From Annona cherimola (taxonomy: Eukaryota > Streptophyta > Magnoliopsida > Magnoliales > Annonaceae): a stretch of DNA of 64,000 nt. The stretch's first letter is position 1, and every line of letters begins with the position of its first letter. The notes beneath the pieces were generated by a model, which saw nothing but the letters and a program-made list of their open reading frames with translations, searched no databases and had not been told where the DNA came from. Where the stretch lies: contig CM059971.1 of NCBI GenBank assembly GCA_030490835.1, forward strand, positions 1,930,545-1,994,544, given 5' to 3'. Below, one piece after another: positions 34,201 through 42,829 of this stretch. A program made the position numbers and the translations under genes.

Positions 34201-34539
34201 TCCAACAATAGCAATCACCTGTAACTGCCCATTCTCACTGCTACTCCCGCATACCAGCCTGTTTATGATTTCAGCCTTATCCTGGTCTCTGCCAATCATC
34301 ACTTCTTCAATAAGTGAACCTGTGTAAGGCCTTTTGCTCATAAGTTGCCCCTGCCCATCACCTGAACTACTAATGAAACTGTACCTGATTTTCTCACCAT
34401 CAATATGATCCAGTCTCTTCCTAATTTCTGTTATCCGACGTGCGATCGTATAACGGGACGCTGCACGACCAAAAGGGGTGGGCAAGCAAGACCCAATATG
34501 ATCCAAAGCGGTGCAAGGTGAAAGCAAGCAAGCATGTAC
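31207..34539 (-). CDS. NLR2: NB-ARC-LRR paralogue lacking the CC exon and C-terminal LRRs (probable pseudogene)
   Basis: Open frame of about 1,110 codons, closely similar to NLR1 exon 2. I start it at the conserved acceptor (CAG/GTA, 34540-34542). NB-ARC motifs are intact, numbered from the TTG at 34527: P-loop GIAGLGKTT 109-117, kinase-2 LVVLDDVW 183-190, RNBS-B SRILVTTRT, RNBS-C DSWRLF, GVPLS about 274-278, RNBS-D CFAYCSIFPKD, and a normal MHD at about 396-398. The upstream intron homology ends at about 35645 and no CC exon follows in the remaining 28 kb. The first in-frame ATG (residue 63) would give a CC-less protein. At the 3' end a deletion joins an inner LRR to the tail out of frame (LRS-SEGRR-stop), removing about 300 residues. 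It may be expressed as a truncated NLR but is likelier a pseudogene. Confidence 0.85.
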   Translation of the reverse strand, partial: VHACLLSPCTALDHIGSCLPTPFGRAASRYTIARRITEIRKRLDHIDGEKIRYSFISSSGDGQGQLMSKRPYTGSLIEEVMIGRDQDKAEIINRLVCGSSSENGQLQVIAIVGIAGLGKTTLAREIYNDSSLCKHFDLFSWVCVTEVFNVAKVIKAILHHLKENTITDELSPLQKQLHDKLDGKRFLVVLDDVWNEDEEKWNTLQASFKSGAARSRILVTTRTLKVANIMNAIHIGLQGLSEDDSWRLFSSRAFAGRNDKDHSNFEAIGRKIVKECNGVPLSIKVMGSAMNGKTSVENWQKISESTMWSLPEAKSKILPALWLSYHNLPPPLKPCFAYCSIFPKDTVMEKDQLVKLWVAQGLIHAQGTREVENIAAEYFNHLLERSIFQEASDDRSRCKMHDLLHDLAEYITKDETYVYVGEKPNQCPTNVRHASIVLSENDLNINLTSLFGAKTLRTLFLRGYDRTDIGLDKIFLNARFLRALDFRSAKIKTLPRTIRKLKRLRYLDLSESWIVELPIVIGKMKYLKYLNLRNSELFELPNAIGNLKHLTYLDLSHSKIVELPNDIGNLKHLTYLDLSYSKIVELSDSLTHCRNLHTLELNGCFELKKLPTDIGGMVGLRHLEIEHTYCLEHLPKGMGKMTSLKSLCKFIVGGEGGCEINELKQLNDLQGNLTIEHLERVPSSQEAMKAELWKKQHLHKLVLEMSSDGANELPMSSYRSDSDEEVGTSRRCDVDSVLEGLRPHENLGELKLDCNGRSSKLPSWLEDSSFVKLTKLEIEGVVIRCEQNNLAGLGKLPALKYLMMQDVDIKKVSREWYYGNNSNDVVGKGITMAFPKLEQLEFRLMHELEEWELILEFDEDVNIMPHLSDLRIQYCPKLEGLPHHLVNAPLKNLELLNCYRLKGTGCSPSFSLLEKFTLDNSGEFLSSGLPHLPKLKEFFIINMRNETLSNEGWEHLLDLRHLSISDCSELKSLPDGLTQLPSLEYLTIKKCYKMESLPEGLGQLKKLQSLKLDALQTLTYLPDSLGQLESLEYLDINELRKLRSLPEGLGQLKKLKSIRLYHLVLLTYLPESLGKLESLERLDIYDLKNLRSLPEEIGELQKLRSSEGRR

Positions 34540-35645
34540 CTGCCCAATCTCACCATCAATTAATAAATAGGAATGACTCAGTGACTTTCGATGAACTACG
34601 TTATTTCAAGGGAAAATAAATCGTGGGGGTCCCATGTAACCCATTTAATTTTTAAGATATCCATAATTGATTTGAAACTCAATCTATTCATTGCATTTAA
34701 CATTATTTATTTATCTAGAAAATCAAATTTCGTTGCAATCAAGCATTTCGATAGGCAACATTGAAATATATATATGCGTAAATTATGAAAAATGTTTAAA
34801 TTTATACGTATATATTTATTAAAATATAATAATATTTTAAAAAATTATTTATCCTCGTAATAATGATATCTTAGATAATTTTAAAATTGATATTTATTGT
34901 TAAACTATTTTATCACGTTGATTTTACACATTTGCAGGTGGGACTCATATACGATTATACTAAACAAATGAAAAAAATTCTATGCTAATATAAATTATGG
35001 TAAATATAATATGTGAAATGAATTTTTTATCAATTATTAAGCTATTAAAAATGAAAGAAATTATACCAAACATGGGCTTCAGCGAAGTTTTAGCCTATAT
35101 ATATATCACATATTAATTCTTTTTCTCGACATATAAGTATTATTAGTCGATTTACCAAATGTATGACTAATTTTTAAAAAATTTAAGGACAATTAAATTT
35201 TACACATAGTTTCATTGGTTGTGGGAGACTATTCATTTATTTGGAAGGTCCTAATTAAATAACCATAAGTCTACTAAGGCATTTGGCTTTGAGCCTGTAG
35301 CTTAGCTTAGACATCAAACACTCATATAATTGAACTCATTGAAATTTTTTTTTTATTAATGTCGACATCTTCCATATGTACTTAATTCAATAAGAATTAA
35401 ATTTAAGCAATCATATAATTCACTGAGAATTAAATTTAAACCAAAAATATTTTTTAATTTAATTCACGAAGAATTAAATATAATTTTTATTTTATTAACT
35501 AAAAATTACTTTAAAAATATAATGTTATGAATTTATTTTTCTTATTAAATTAAACGATGAAAGCCTAATTTACGTAGCTTCATTATTTTTATTATTATTA
35601 TTTATTTAAACCAATCAAAATAAATAATGATATGAACTAATTAAA
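34540..35645. repeat. Remnant of the NLR intron upstream of NLR2
   Basis: Single copy of the intron unit that is doubled in NLR1. Landmarks: GATTTTACACATTTGCAGG, GGAAGGTCCTAATTAAATAA and CAATCAAAATAAATAATGATATGAACTAA. Similarity to NLR1 (9815-9848) stops at about 35645, where repeat A begins. It marks the 5' breakpoint of the duplication or a later replacement. Confidence 0.85.
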
Positions 35646-36510
35646 AATATTTTAATAGATTCTTAAGTTAAAATTCTTCAGAATTTAAATATTGAAAATA
35701 ATATAAATTAGAATCATAATAAACATTTTATGGCTACGCAATTTGATTTTTATTTTTCATAACTCATATAAAAACAAAGACCATAATAATAAATATTCAT
35801 AGGGTTTGAAATGAACAGAAAATAAACAACACCTAGTACAATCTGCGCAACTTACAAGATCCACATCGTCAACGCAAAATCTGCGCAACTTGAACTCACG
35901 GCATCCCAAAACATAGAAATCTATACTTTGGAACAGAACAGAAAATTCCGACATCAAGATTACCAGATTTGAGCCGCACGCACACAATGATTTGTACGCC
36001 GTTGATGTACCATACTTGCGACCTTAATTTCTTCTCAAAGATGAATAGTCCAGACTCCCTAACATTGCACGAACACATCTTGCAGCCGCCATTGCTGCCG
36101 CATAGCACCACCACCTGTGATCCATTTATGCTGCCGTTCCGACCAGGAATTTACCGGATCAGTAACTGTCCATCCATCATTGTCTCCGTCTGTCATCTCC
36201 AGTGAATGCTAATGGAAAAATCTCATTATTGCGGCGGTTCTTGTTTCACCAAATAGCTAACCAATTTGATCGGGCGATCTGAAAACTGGTCAGATCGGCA
36301 GTTAAACCAGTTCTAACCGGCCATGTTGGACCAAGTTGATAACTGATTCTTGGTTCGACCGATCGAACCGGCTGGTCCGATATGATTTTACGAACATTTT
36401 ATAGCTTCGCATGGCACATGAATAAAAAGCAATCGTGTCGGTAGGGGCATTTCTTTGTAATACGCATTGGCACGCGAATAAAGGAATCATGTCGGCGCAG
36501 GCAGTGCCCC
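35646..36510. repeat. Dispersed repeat A, longest copy (partner about 61750-62640)
   Basis: Matches 61770-62640 over its left part (AACAAAGACCATAATA, TTCATAGGGTTTGAAAT, TACCAGATTTGAGC, GCACGCACACAATGATTTG, GCACCACCACC) and 15812-16180 over its right part. The minus-strand frames at 35757-36114 and 62295-62566 give related peptides (VVLCGSNGGC...). They are frame-shifted against each other, so I read them as relics of an unrecognised captured sequence, not as genes. Confidence 0.75.
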
Positions 36511-36579
36511 GGTAGTAAATAGCACTTCCACATCAGATAGTGATGCGGTTTGGAATCTCTCCGAGCGCAAAAAATATAA

Positions 36580-36869
36580 GGGTGTGTTTGTAAAATTGTA
36601 AAATTTTTTATGAAAAGTTCCGTATGTAAAAGTTGTCAAATTAATAGAAAATAATGTGATATTGTAGGGGTAAGATAAGGAATAAAGAGAATAAATTTAA
36701 AATAAGTAGGTTAGTTATATTGGTAGTTGTGTAAAAATGATTGAAAAGTATAGTTGTTGTATAGAAATATGTGTAAAAAATAATTAAAAAAAGAGTAGTT
36801 ATAGAGAGTGAAAAGTTTTAGATTAAAAAGTTTTAACTTAACAACTTTTTTAAATTGCCAAACACACCT
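36580..36869. mobile_element. MITE, type copy of family M1 (PIF/Harbinger-like)
   Basis: Left end GGGTGTGTTTG and right end CAAACACACCT form inverted termini. Both sides are flanked by TAA (36577-36579 and 36870-36872). TAA/TTA duplications with GGGTGTGTTTG-type ends are typical of PIF/Harbinger-derived MITEs. Length is 290 bp, AT-rich, non-coding. Related copies lie at 10425, 16776, 17535, 26190, 37330, 37640, 43262 and 60715. Confidence 0.85.
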
Positions 36870-37329
36870 TAAGTGTGTAGCTAATGGCATTAGTCTTTTT
36901 GGAAATTTATATGAGAGCGTCCACTATTTAGGATATTAAAAAATATTATAAGGAAAAATTAGATTATTAGTAAGATATTTGTACAAATTGTGTTATAATA
37001 TTAAGTTGAGATGATGTAATATATGAAAACTTATTAAAAAAGTAATTATGTCGGCAAGGGCATTTCTTTGAATAAAGCAACTATAGCATACGACACTTGA
37101 ATCTATAAGACGAAATATACTTACAACAAGTGTCCGCGTGGTCAACGAAATTGTTCTGAAACTGTTTGGCAGGAAAATCCACCTCCTCGTGTATCAGCGT
37201 TTTTGTACATTGACAATAAAAATTTTAAAGAAAATCGTAATGGTCTCCCATCACCCTCTCAGTGTCAAGATTTTGTTGAGACCTGAGAGTAACGGGTTTC
37301 CATTAGCTTTCATTCAAAAAAAAATATAT
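36870..37329. other. Intergenic with repeat-A-linked words
   Basis: 37040-37130 matches 20540-20640 (GGCATTTCTTTGAATAAAGCA, ATATACTTACAAC). The 96-residue frame from 37138 has no domain and runs into a MITE, so I do not call it a gene. Confidence 0.45.
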
Positions 37330-37640
37330 GAAAGGGCTGTTTTAAATAAAGCTTTCCATCCAAAACTTTTCATCAAATGTTTGGAAATAGTTAAAACTTC
37401 TGAGAGTAAAAATTGTCAAATGATTTGATATACTAGGGATAAAGATAAAGAGTAAAGATGATAAAGTTAAAATAGTTATGTTAGTTGTGTAGGTAGTTGT
37501 GTCAAAATTATTGAAAAGTAGGGTAACTATATAAAATATATAAAAAATGATTAAAAATAGAATAACTAAGGAGAGTAAAAATTTTTAGATTAAAATATTT
37601 TAACCCGACATGTTTTATACATTGTCAAATACATCCTCGA
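37330..37640. mobile_element. MITE (family M1), plus orientation
   Basis: M1 body in order: CATCCAAAACTTTTCATC, TTGTCAAATGATTTGATATAC, AAAGTTAAAATAGTTATG, TTGTGTAGGTAGTTGTG, TTATTGAAAAGTAGGG. It ends near TGTCAAATACATCC. It faces an inverted second copy that begins at about 37640. Confidence 0.6.
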
Positions 37641-37803
37641 TGAAAAAAACTTATCTCTCTATAACTATCTAAATTTTTTAATTATTTTTTCATATTTTCT
37701 TATACAAATTATCATATTTTTCAATCATTTTTATATAACTATCTATATAACTAATTTATCTATTTTAATTTTACTCTCTTTATTCCTCATTACTACTCTT
37801 ACC

Positions 37804-37920
37804 GGGTTTTTTGCATTTTAAACCTTCTACCTTTACCTATTTGCATTTTAAACTTCCAAGTTCGGCGGTTTGCATTTTAAACCTTGAAAACTTTAGCTCC
37901 CCTGCATTTTAACCATCAGT
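37804..37920. repeat. Left terminal inverted repeat of the Pack-MULE-like element
   Basis: Inverted imperfect match to 42370-42494. It has a sub-pattern: TGCATTTTAAAC recurs about every 35 bp. Confidence 0.8.
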
Positions 37921-38246
37921 TATATCGTTGTTTAAAAGCATCGTTAATGCCTTTTAATTTTTATAAATGCCCTCCATAGTTAAAAAACCTTCAGACTTCA
38001 AACCATTAAACCTCGGCCCGGATGATTCAACTGGCTGCACCAGACCATCTAACATGCCACAAAATATATACATAGAACACCCAGTGGGATCCACACATGC
38101 CTTGTGAAATGATTGACAACTTGGCTGATGACCACTGACCTTCTATTTTCTCCATATCTTCTAGTGAGATCTTAGGTTATTGTGTCTGCAACCACACTCT
38201 AATGGTTGGTATTGCGTGGGAATCTAAGACCCAGAAGTCATCTTTC

Positions 38247-38584
38247 TGTTAGATTTGTCTTGTATTCTACTCAAATTAGGATTGCATATTCTGCGTATCT
38301 TAGTTGAGTGGGTCTGGGCTTGCGTACAAGTTATGCAAAGTTATATATACAAGTTATAAATAGATATGTGGTCTATAGAGTTTGAAGGGGAGATCACAAA
38401 GAGAGTTTAGAGAGTCCTGGTGTGAAAGATATTCTGAGAGAGGCAGTCTGTTGTCTGTGAGAGAAAAAGAGTAATTAATTTGGTGATTAATTAATTACTT
38501 TTTTCTCTGGTGGAGTAGGCTTGGAGCCGATCCACGTTATCTCCCTATTTTCTTGTGTGTTTGAAATTGATCTCAACCCTAACA
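38247..38584 (+). repeat. 5' LTR
   Basis: 338 bp, TG...CA ends. Contains a TATA-like TATAAATAG at 38355-38363. It is the same length as the 3' LTR but with many substitutions. Confidence 0.92.
38355..38363 (+). promoter_or_regulatory. Candidate TATA box of the retroelement LTR
   Basis: TATAAATAG about 110 bp inside the 5' LTR. The 3' LTR has TATATATAG at the matching place. Confidence 0.5.
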
Positions 38585-38587
38585 AAT

Positions 38588-38599
38588 TAGTTTCAGAGC
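38588..38599 (+). promoter_or_regulatory. Primer-binding site (tRNA-Met type)
   Basis: TAGTTTCAGAGC, three bases after the 5' LTR, differs at two positions from the usual plant copia site TGGTATCAGAGC, which pairs with initiator Met-tRNA. Confidence 0.75.
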
Positions 38600-39512
38600 G
38601 AGGTTCGTAAAGGGGTTTTCCAATTTGGAAAATCTGAAGGCTTTGAGATCTTGCAAGCAGATTGGATAGTTTGGATTAACCGTCTGATCATGACAAATTT
38701 TTCTGGTTGTGCTCGTTGGCAGTGGAGTCAACTAGAGGCAAGACCAGGATCAGTGCTGGTAGCAGCGACTCCAATGTGTGCAGGCGTCACAGCAGCAATG
38801 TGCTGTCGTGCGTGTGGAAGGTGTCGCAGGTGACCGGATTCCTTGCGAGTCTGGTGGAAGTTAGAGAGAAGAACACAACAGTGACAATAGATTTACTGGA
38901 ATGGGCACGTGCGGATTTTTTGGTGGGCCTGCAACGATCAAAGCACGCAGTGATTTGTGGTTGTTAGGAGGGCGTTTGGATGGGTAGCGACACTGGCAGG
39001 CAGCAAGGAAGAAGGCCGACTATAGGCAGCGATTATCCGGCGACAGAACAACAGTTGACAGCATTATGGACGGTGATGATTGGTGCCAACGGTGCGGATG
39101 CAGTGATTTTTCAGCAGAGAGAGGCGCGCGAGCAAGCTGTTGACTTGCAGTGGTTTTCCGACCAGCATCATTGGAGAAGACGGTCAGAATTTGACGAGCT
39201 AGCTACCTACTGGAGCAGATCGGTGGTCCGACGGCAGATAACAAGGGTGCGTGAGGCAGTAGGGTGGCTGCGGCATTAGGGCTCTAAAATTATTTCGTTT
39301 TGGAAGGTGACGCCATGGTCCATCTGTCGTGAGGATAGAAATCTGTGTTTATTTTGGGCAAATTTTGTTTTACTAAAATTTGGTGATCCTGGCGTCCGAT
39401 TTGCATAATTTAAGAGTCATTTTCTACATTTTGAGGTGCTCCAAATGACGTGGATGGTTCAGATTGGGCAAATTTAGCTTATTTAGAAAATTTTATTTGA
39501 AAAATTTTCAAA

Positions 39513-40207
39513 TATGGAGAGTATAAAGGGGACCAGTTTTGCGGTGGAACTATTTAATGGGCAAAACGATTTTACCCAATGGCAGCAACGAGTAAAGAAT
39601 ATTCTGACTCGAGAAGGGATAGCAAAGCATTGAAGAAAGAATCCGAGAAGCCCGATAAGATGAGCGATGATGAATGGTAGAGTATGAAAGATTTGGTAAC
39701 TAGCACAATTTAGATGTTTCTTGCAGATAATACTCTTCGGGAGGTGATCAGTTTGACAGATCCTAAAGAAATTTAGACAAAATTGGAGACTAGGTATAAA
39801 TCTAAATGTTTAACTAATAGATTATATCTGAAAAAGAAATTATATGCATTAAACTTTGAAGAGGCCGGAGATCTTGGGAAGCACTTAGATGAATTTAATA
39901 ATATTGCAACAGATTTAACTGCTTTAGGAGAGGAAATTAAAGAAGAGGACATGACGTTACTTCTGTTGGCTTCATTACCTGATTCATTCGATCACATTGT
40001 GACGATGTTGTTGTTTGGAAAAGATACCTTGGAGCTTGATACTGTTATCGCTTCTCTACTAATGAATGAAACTCGTAAAAAGGACAACAATGATGGATCG
40101 TCAGGTAGTGAAAGTATTTTGGTTGTGACTGGTAGTCTGCAATACATATCAAATAGTCCCAGCAGATCCAGAAGTTCATCCAGATCTAGTAGAGATATTG
40201 AGAGGTA
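39513..40207 (+). pseudogene. Degraded copia gag (UBN2-type)
   Basis: Begins MESIKGTSFAVELFNG with FTQWQQRVKNILTREG, the usual copia gag start, then hits several stops (near 39630-39780). An open stretch at 39783-40207 carries ALNFEEAGDLGKHLDEFN and a SLPDSFDHIVTMLLFGKDTL core typical of gag. A Ser/Arg-rich and then Lys/Glu-rich tail follows (to about 40310). I see no CCHC zinc knuckle. The element cannot make a full Gag. Confidence 0.85.
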
Positions 40208-40343
40208 GGAATGGGGCAAGAAGAGTCATATAAAGAGAGTCTACTATAAATGGAAGGAGAAACAGAGGAAAGAGAAAGAAAAAGAAAAGGAGAAGGGGAA
40301 AGAGAAGGCAGATGATAAATCATTTGATTATTCCTCAATAACT

Positions 40344-40796
40344 ATGGATTCAGATAGTGAGGTGTTGCTTACAGCAGAAGCGACTACAAGTAGTGATGAT
40401 TGGATCTTGGATTCAGGATATTTTTTTCATAAGTGTGCAGCCAAGGAACAATTCAATTCGTACAAAGAATGTGATTGTGGTACTGTAAGGATGACAAATA
40501 AGGCAAGGAGCAGAGTTGCTGGCATTGGTACGGTTCAGATTCACATGTTTGATGGAGTTGTACGGTCGTTGACTAATATAAGGCATGTTCCTAATTTGAG
40601 GATGAATTTGATCTCATTGAGAACATTAGATTTTAGAAGTTTCAAGACTTCAGCTGGAGGTGGGGTTCTCAATGTGTCAAAAGGAGCTACGATTGTGATG
40701 AAAGGTTGGAAGACTGAAAGTCTCTATAAACTTCTAGGGAGTGTGCAAACATGTGGAGTTTATGTGAGGCCACTGAAGATTGTGATGCAGAGGTAA
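40344..40796 (+). pseudogene. Copia retropepsin / gag-pre-integrase fragment
   Basis: Open frame of about 150 codons containing WILDSGYFFHKC, the copia protease active-site region (DSG), then GTVRMTNKA, VAGIGTVQIHM, RHVPNLRMNLISL, GVLNVSKGATIVMKG and LYKLLGS. It stops before integrase. The next sequence runs straight to the purine tract and 3' LTR, so the rest of pol was deleted. A second copy lies at 58114-58536. Confidence 0.88.
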
Positions 40797-40924
40797 GTTG
40801 TACCCAACACCCAAGAAGGGTGTGATAGACTGTGCAAGTTCGAGCATGGTTAGAAGATTCCAGAGCGATTGAAGATACAAGTTTCTCTATGAGCTAGTTA
40901 GCTTGTTGTGCGCAGAATTTAAGT

Positions 40925-40937
40925 CAAGATGGAGATT
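40925..40937 (+). promoter_or_regulatory. Polypurine tract of the retroelement
   Basis: CAAGATGGAGATT directly before the 3' LTR, the usual place of the plus-strand primer. Confidence 0.6.
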
Positions 40938-41275
40938 TGTTAGATTTGTTTTGTATTCTGCTCAGATTAGGATTGTACATTCTGCATATCTTAGTTGAAT
41001 GGGTCTGGGTTTGCATATGGGTTATGCAAAGTTGTATATGGAAGTTATATATAGACATGTGGTCTATAAGGTTTGAAGTTGAGATCACAGAGAGAGTTTA
41101 GAGAGTCCCGGTGTAAGAGATTTTCTGAGAGAGACAGTCTATTGCCTGTGGGAGAAAAGTTAAAATTAGTTTAGTGATTAATTAAATATTTTTTAGTCTG
41201 GTGGAGTAGGCTTGGAGCCGATCTACGTTATCTCTCTGTATTCTTGTGTGCTTGAAATTGATCTCAACCCCAACA
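40938..41275 (+). repeat. 3' LTR
   Basis: 338 bp, TGTTAGATTTG to CCCCAACA, followed by the target duplication CTTTC. Confidence 0.92.
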
Positions 41276-42369
41276 CTTTCCTATGCCTGTATGAATCTTC
41301 CCCTCCACAGATCAGCACTCATCCGCCAAACACGAGAGTCGCGGATTGGCCTAACCGTGGGAGGGGCATGCTGGTTGGCACATCGGAAGAGTCGAAGTGC
41401 AGCTCTACACATTCAGGGATTTCACCTCCCATGTCTAAGAGCAAAAGGTCATTGAGTACCTCAAATACTGATCCTCCTCTCCTCCAAGTAAAATCACGTG
41501 TGCACCTGCAATCCATGCCAATGTGTGTCCCGATGGTGCCGGGGGTGATACACGAGTTCATGCCTTTTGATAGATCCAACAACCACGTGCCGCCCAATCT
41601 AAGGCCATCTGGACCGGTGCCTCCATGTATTACCATCCTCTTGTCCCTAATATTGCGCTCAACATTGACTCCACGAGATGGAGGCATGATGGAGTCCACA
41701 TCCAACAGCCTCCATGACAATCGTATTCCAAGACTTTCATCATGCATGACATGACCAACCCATGTATAATTTTGGCAAACCTCGTTGTCGTTGATCCCAC
41801 CGAAGAGAACAAGAGAATCACCACCAACAGCCGTGCACATCTGCCTAAAGCGTCCACTTGGGTGCCTGGACTGATCTGCTGCCACCTCGGATTCTCAAGA
41901 TTCTAATTTACATCAATCAGCATAGCACAAACTCATAGTTTTGGATTGATGAATATAAATCTGAATGACAACCTTGATCTAGATCAAAAGAACTAGGAGA
42001 GAAATCGATTCAAGTTTTAAATGGTAAGTACTGATCGAGGCGAGTAATATTCCCATTTTGGAAGCTAGTAATTTGAGATGTCACTAAATACAGGAACCTT
42101 GTGATATGCATAGTCATTTTTAAACGGCATCCTGCTATTTGAGATTTCCGGCAGTTCACGTAATCTGATATTTTTCAATGAACAATATGCTTTTGGATTC
42201 TCAATATATTGCTCAGACAAGCGGAAGCTGTGTCAACCATAAAAAGCCTAGCAATGCATCATTTCATTGAGCTCCAGTTAATGCATTAGGAAGTCAGAGA
42301 AGCCGTTGGGTTGTTTTACTGTGAGGATGTATGCGACGATTCACGGGCATTAATAGCAATTTTAAACAA

Positions 42370-42494
42370 TGTTATGGGTCAGGGTTAAAATGCAAAGGAG
42401 TCGAAGTTTTCAGAGTTTAAAATACAAACGGTCAAACTTCGAGGTGTTAAATGCAAATAGGCAAAGTTAGAGGTTTAAAATGCAAAAAAAATCC
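42370..42494. repeat. Right terminal inverted repeat of the Pack-MULE-like element
   Basis: Inverted imperfect match to 37804-37920. The duplicate is at about 59810-59936. Confidence 0.8.
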
Positions 42495-42618
42495 ACTCCT
42501 ATCCTATCATATTATTTCTCTAGTAACTTTTATATTAAAAATTTTTTGTTCAAAAGTTTTACACTTTCCAAACACACTTTAAATATTAAAAAATGCAAAA
42601 TTTTTTGTTCAAAAGTTA

Positions 42619-42829
42619 GAGGGCGTATTCCAAATGATACGATATTCTTGAATTCAATCTGCATCACCATTCCCAATACAACTTTTCAGTTTTCAATACA
42701 ACTTTTTCAATTTTTAGGACAACTTTACCTATTCCTGATACAATTTTATTTATTCTCGATACATATTATTACATTCTCATCCCAGATACAGATTCGATTC
42801 AAGAATCTCGTATCATTTGGAACATGCTC
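42619..42829. mobile_element. MITE with about 30-bp terminal inverted repeats and TA flanks (copy 1)
   Basis: Left end GAGGGCGTATTCCAAATGAT, then ACGATATTCTTGAATTC. The right end is its inverse (GATTCAAGAATCTCGTATC, ATTTGGAACATGCTC). It is flanked by TA on both sides, which would fit a Tc1/mariner (Stowaway-like) MITE. 211 bp, non-coding. The second copy at 60060-60270 arose by segmental duplication. Confidence 0.8.

Larger units (their letters stand above)
38247..41275 (+). mobile_element. Non-autonomous Ty1/copia-type LTR retrotransposon (3,029 bp)
   Basis: Complete element with two 338-bp LTRs starting TGTTAGATTTG and ending CCAACA or CTAACA. It has a 5-bp target duplication CTTTC (38242-38246 and 41276-41280), a primer-binding site next to the 5' LTR and a purine tract before the 3' LTR. 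Inside are a GC-rich leader (about 38640-39300), a degraded gag (39513-40207) and the retropepsin/pre-integrase segment (40344-40796). Integrase, reverse transcriptase and RNase H are absent, so it relied on a partner. LTRs differ at many positions, pointing to an old insertion. Confidence 0.93.
38170..41890 (-). pseudogene. Captured F-box/kelch-repeat gene fragment, interrupted by an LTR element
   Basis: The minus-strand frame at 41319-41885 reads kelch blades: SGRFRQMCTAVGGDSLVLFGG, SWRLLDV, MVIHGGTG, LGGTWLLDLS, LNDLLLLDMGG, SATLVFGG. It continues past a TGA as VLICGGEDSYRHR. After the retroelement the same frame resumes at 38246 as KDDFWVLDSHAIPTIRVWLQ. The blade pattern resembles plant F-box/kelch proteins (I think the At1g51550-like group, from memory). 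No F-box part is visible. The TGA and a garbled middle (about 41470-41530) show it is a pseudogene. The TGA is shared with the copy at 58.7 kb, so it predates that duplication. Confidence 0.8.
37804..42494. mobile_element. Pack-MULE-like element carrying an F-box/kelch fragment and a nested retroelement
   Basis: The termini are inverted repeats of about 115-125 bp (37804-37920 and 42370-42494). The left reads GGGTTTTTTGCATTTTAAAC, CCTATTTGCATTTTAAAC and GCATTTTAACC. The right is the inverse, ending GTTTAAAATGCAAAAAAAATCC. Flanks ACTCTTACC (37795-37803) and ACTCCTATC (42495-42503) fit a 9-bp target duplication with two mismatches. Long TIRs plus 9-bp duplications are the signature of Mutator-like elements. 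There is no transposase, but it carries captured kelch-repeat sequence. Without the nested retroelement it is about 1.66 kb. Its right half is duplicated at 58.7-59.94 kb. Confidence 0.82.
37640..42590. mobile_element. MITE (family M1, minus orientation) split by the Pack-MULE-like element
   Basis: The left part (37640-37803: ATAACTATCTAAATTTTTTA, CTATATAACTAATTTATCTA, TCATTACTACTC) and right part (42504-42590: CTATCATATTATTTCTC, AAGTTTTACACTTTCCAAACACACTTTAA) together make one M1 copy, collinear with 17535-17793. The Pack-MULE-like element is inserted between them. Confidence 0.7.

Noticed and set aside
38707..39279. GC-rich frames between the 5' LTR and gag as a host gene captured by the retroelement
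   Set aside because: Overlapping frames with no recognisable domain; the region sits where copia elements have their leader, so I leave it as leader.
41212..41754. 180-codon plus-strand frame at the end of the copia element
   Set aside because: It is antisense to the kelch fragment and begins inside the 3' LTR; no domain.
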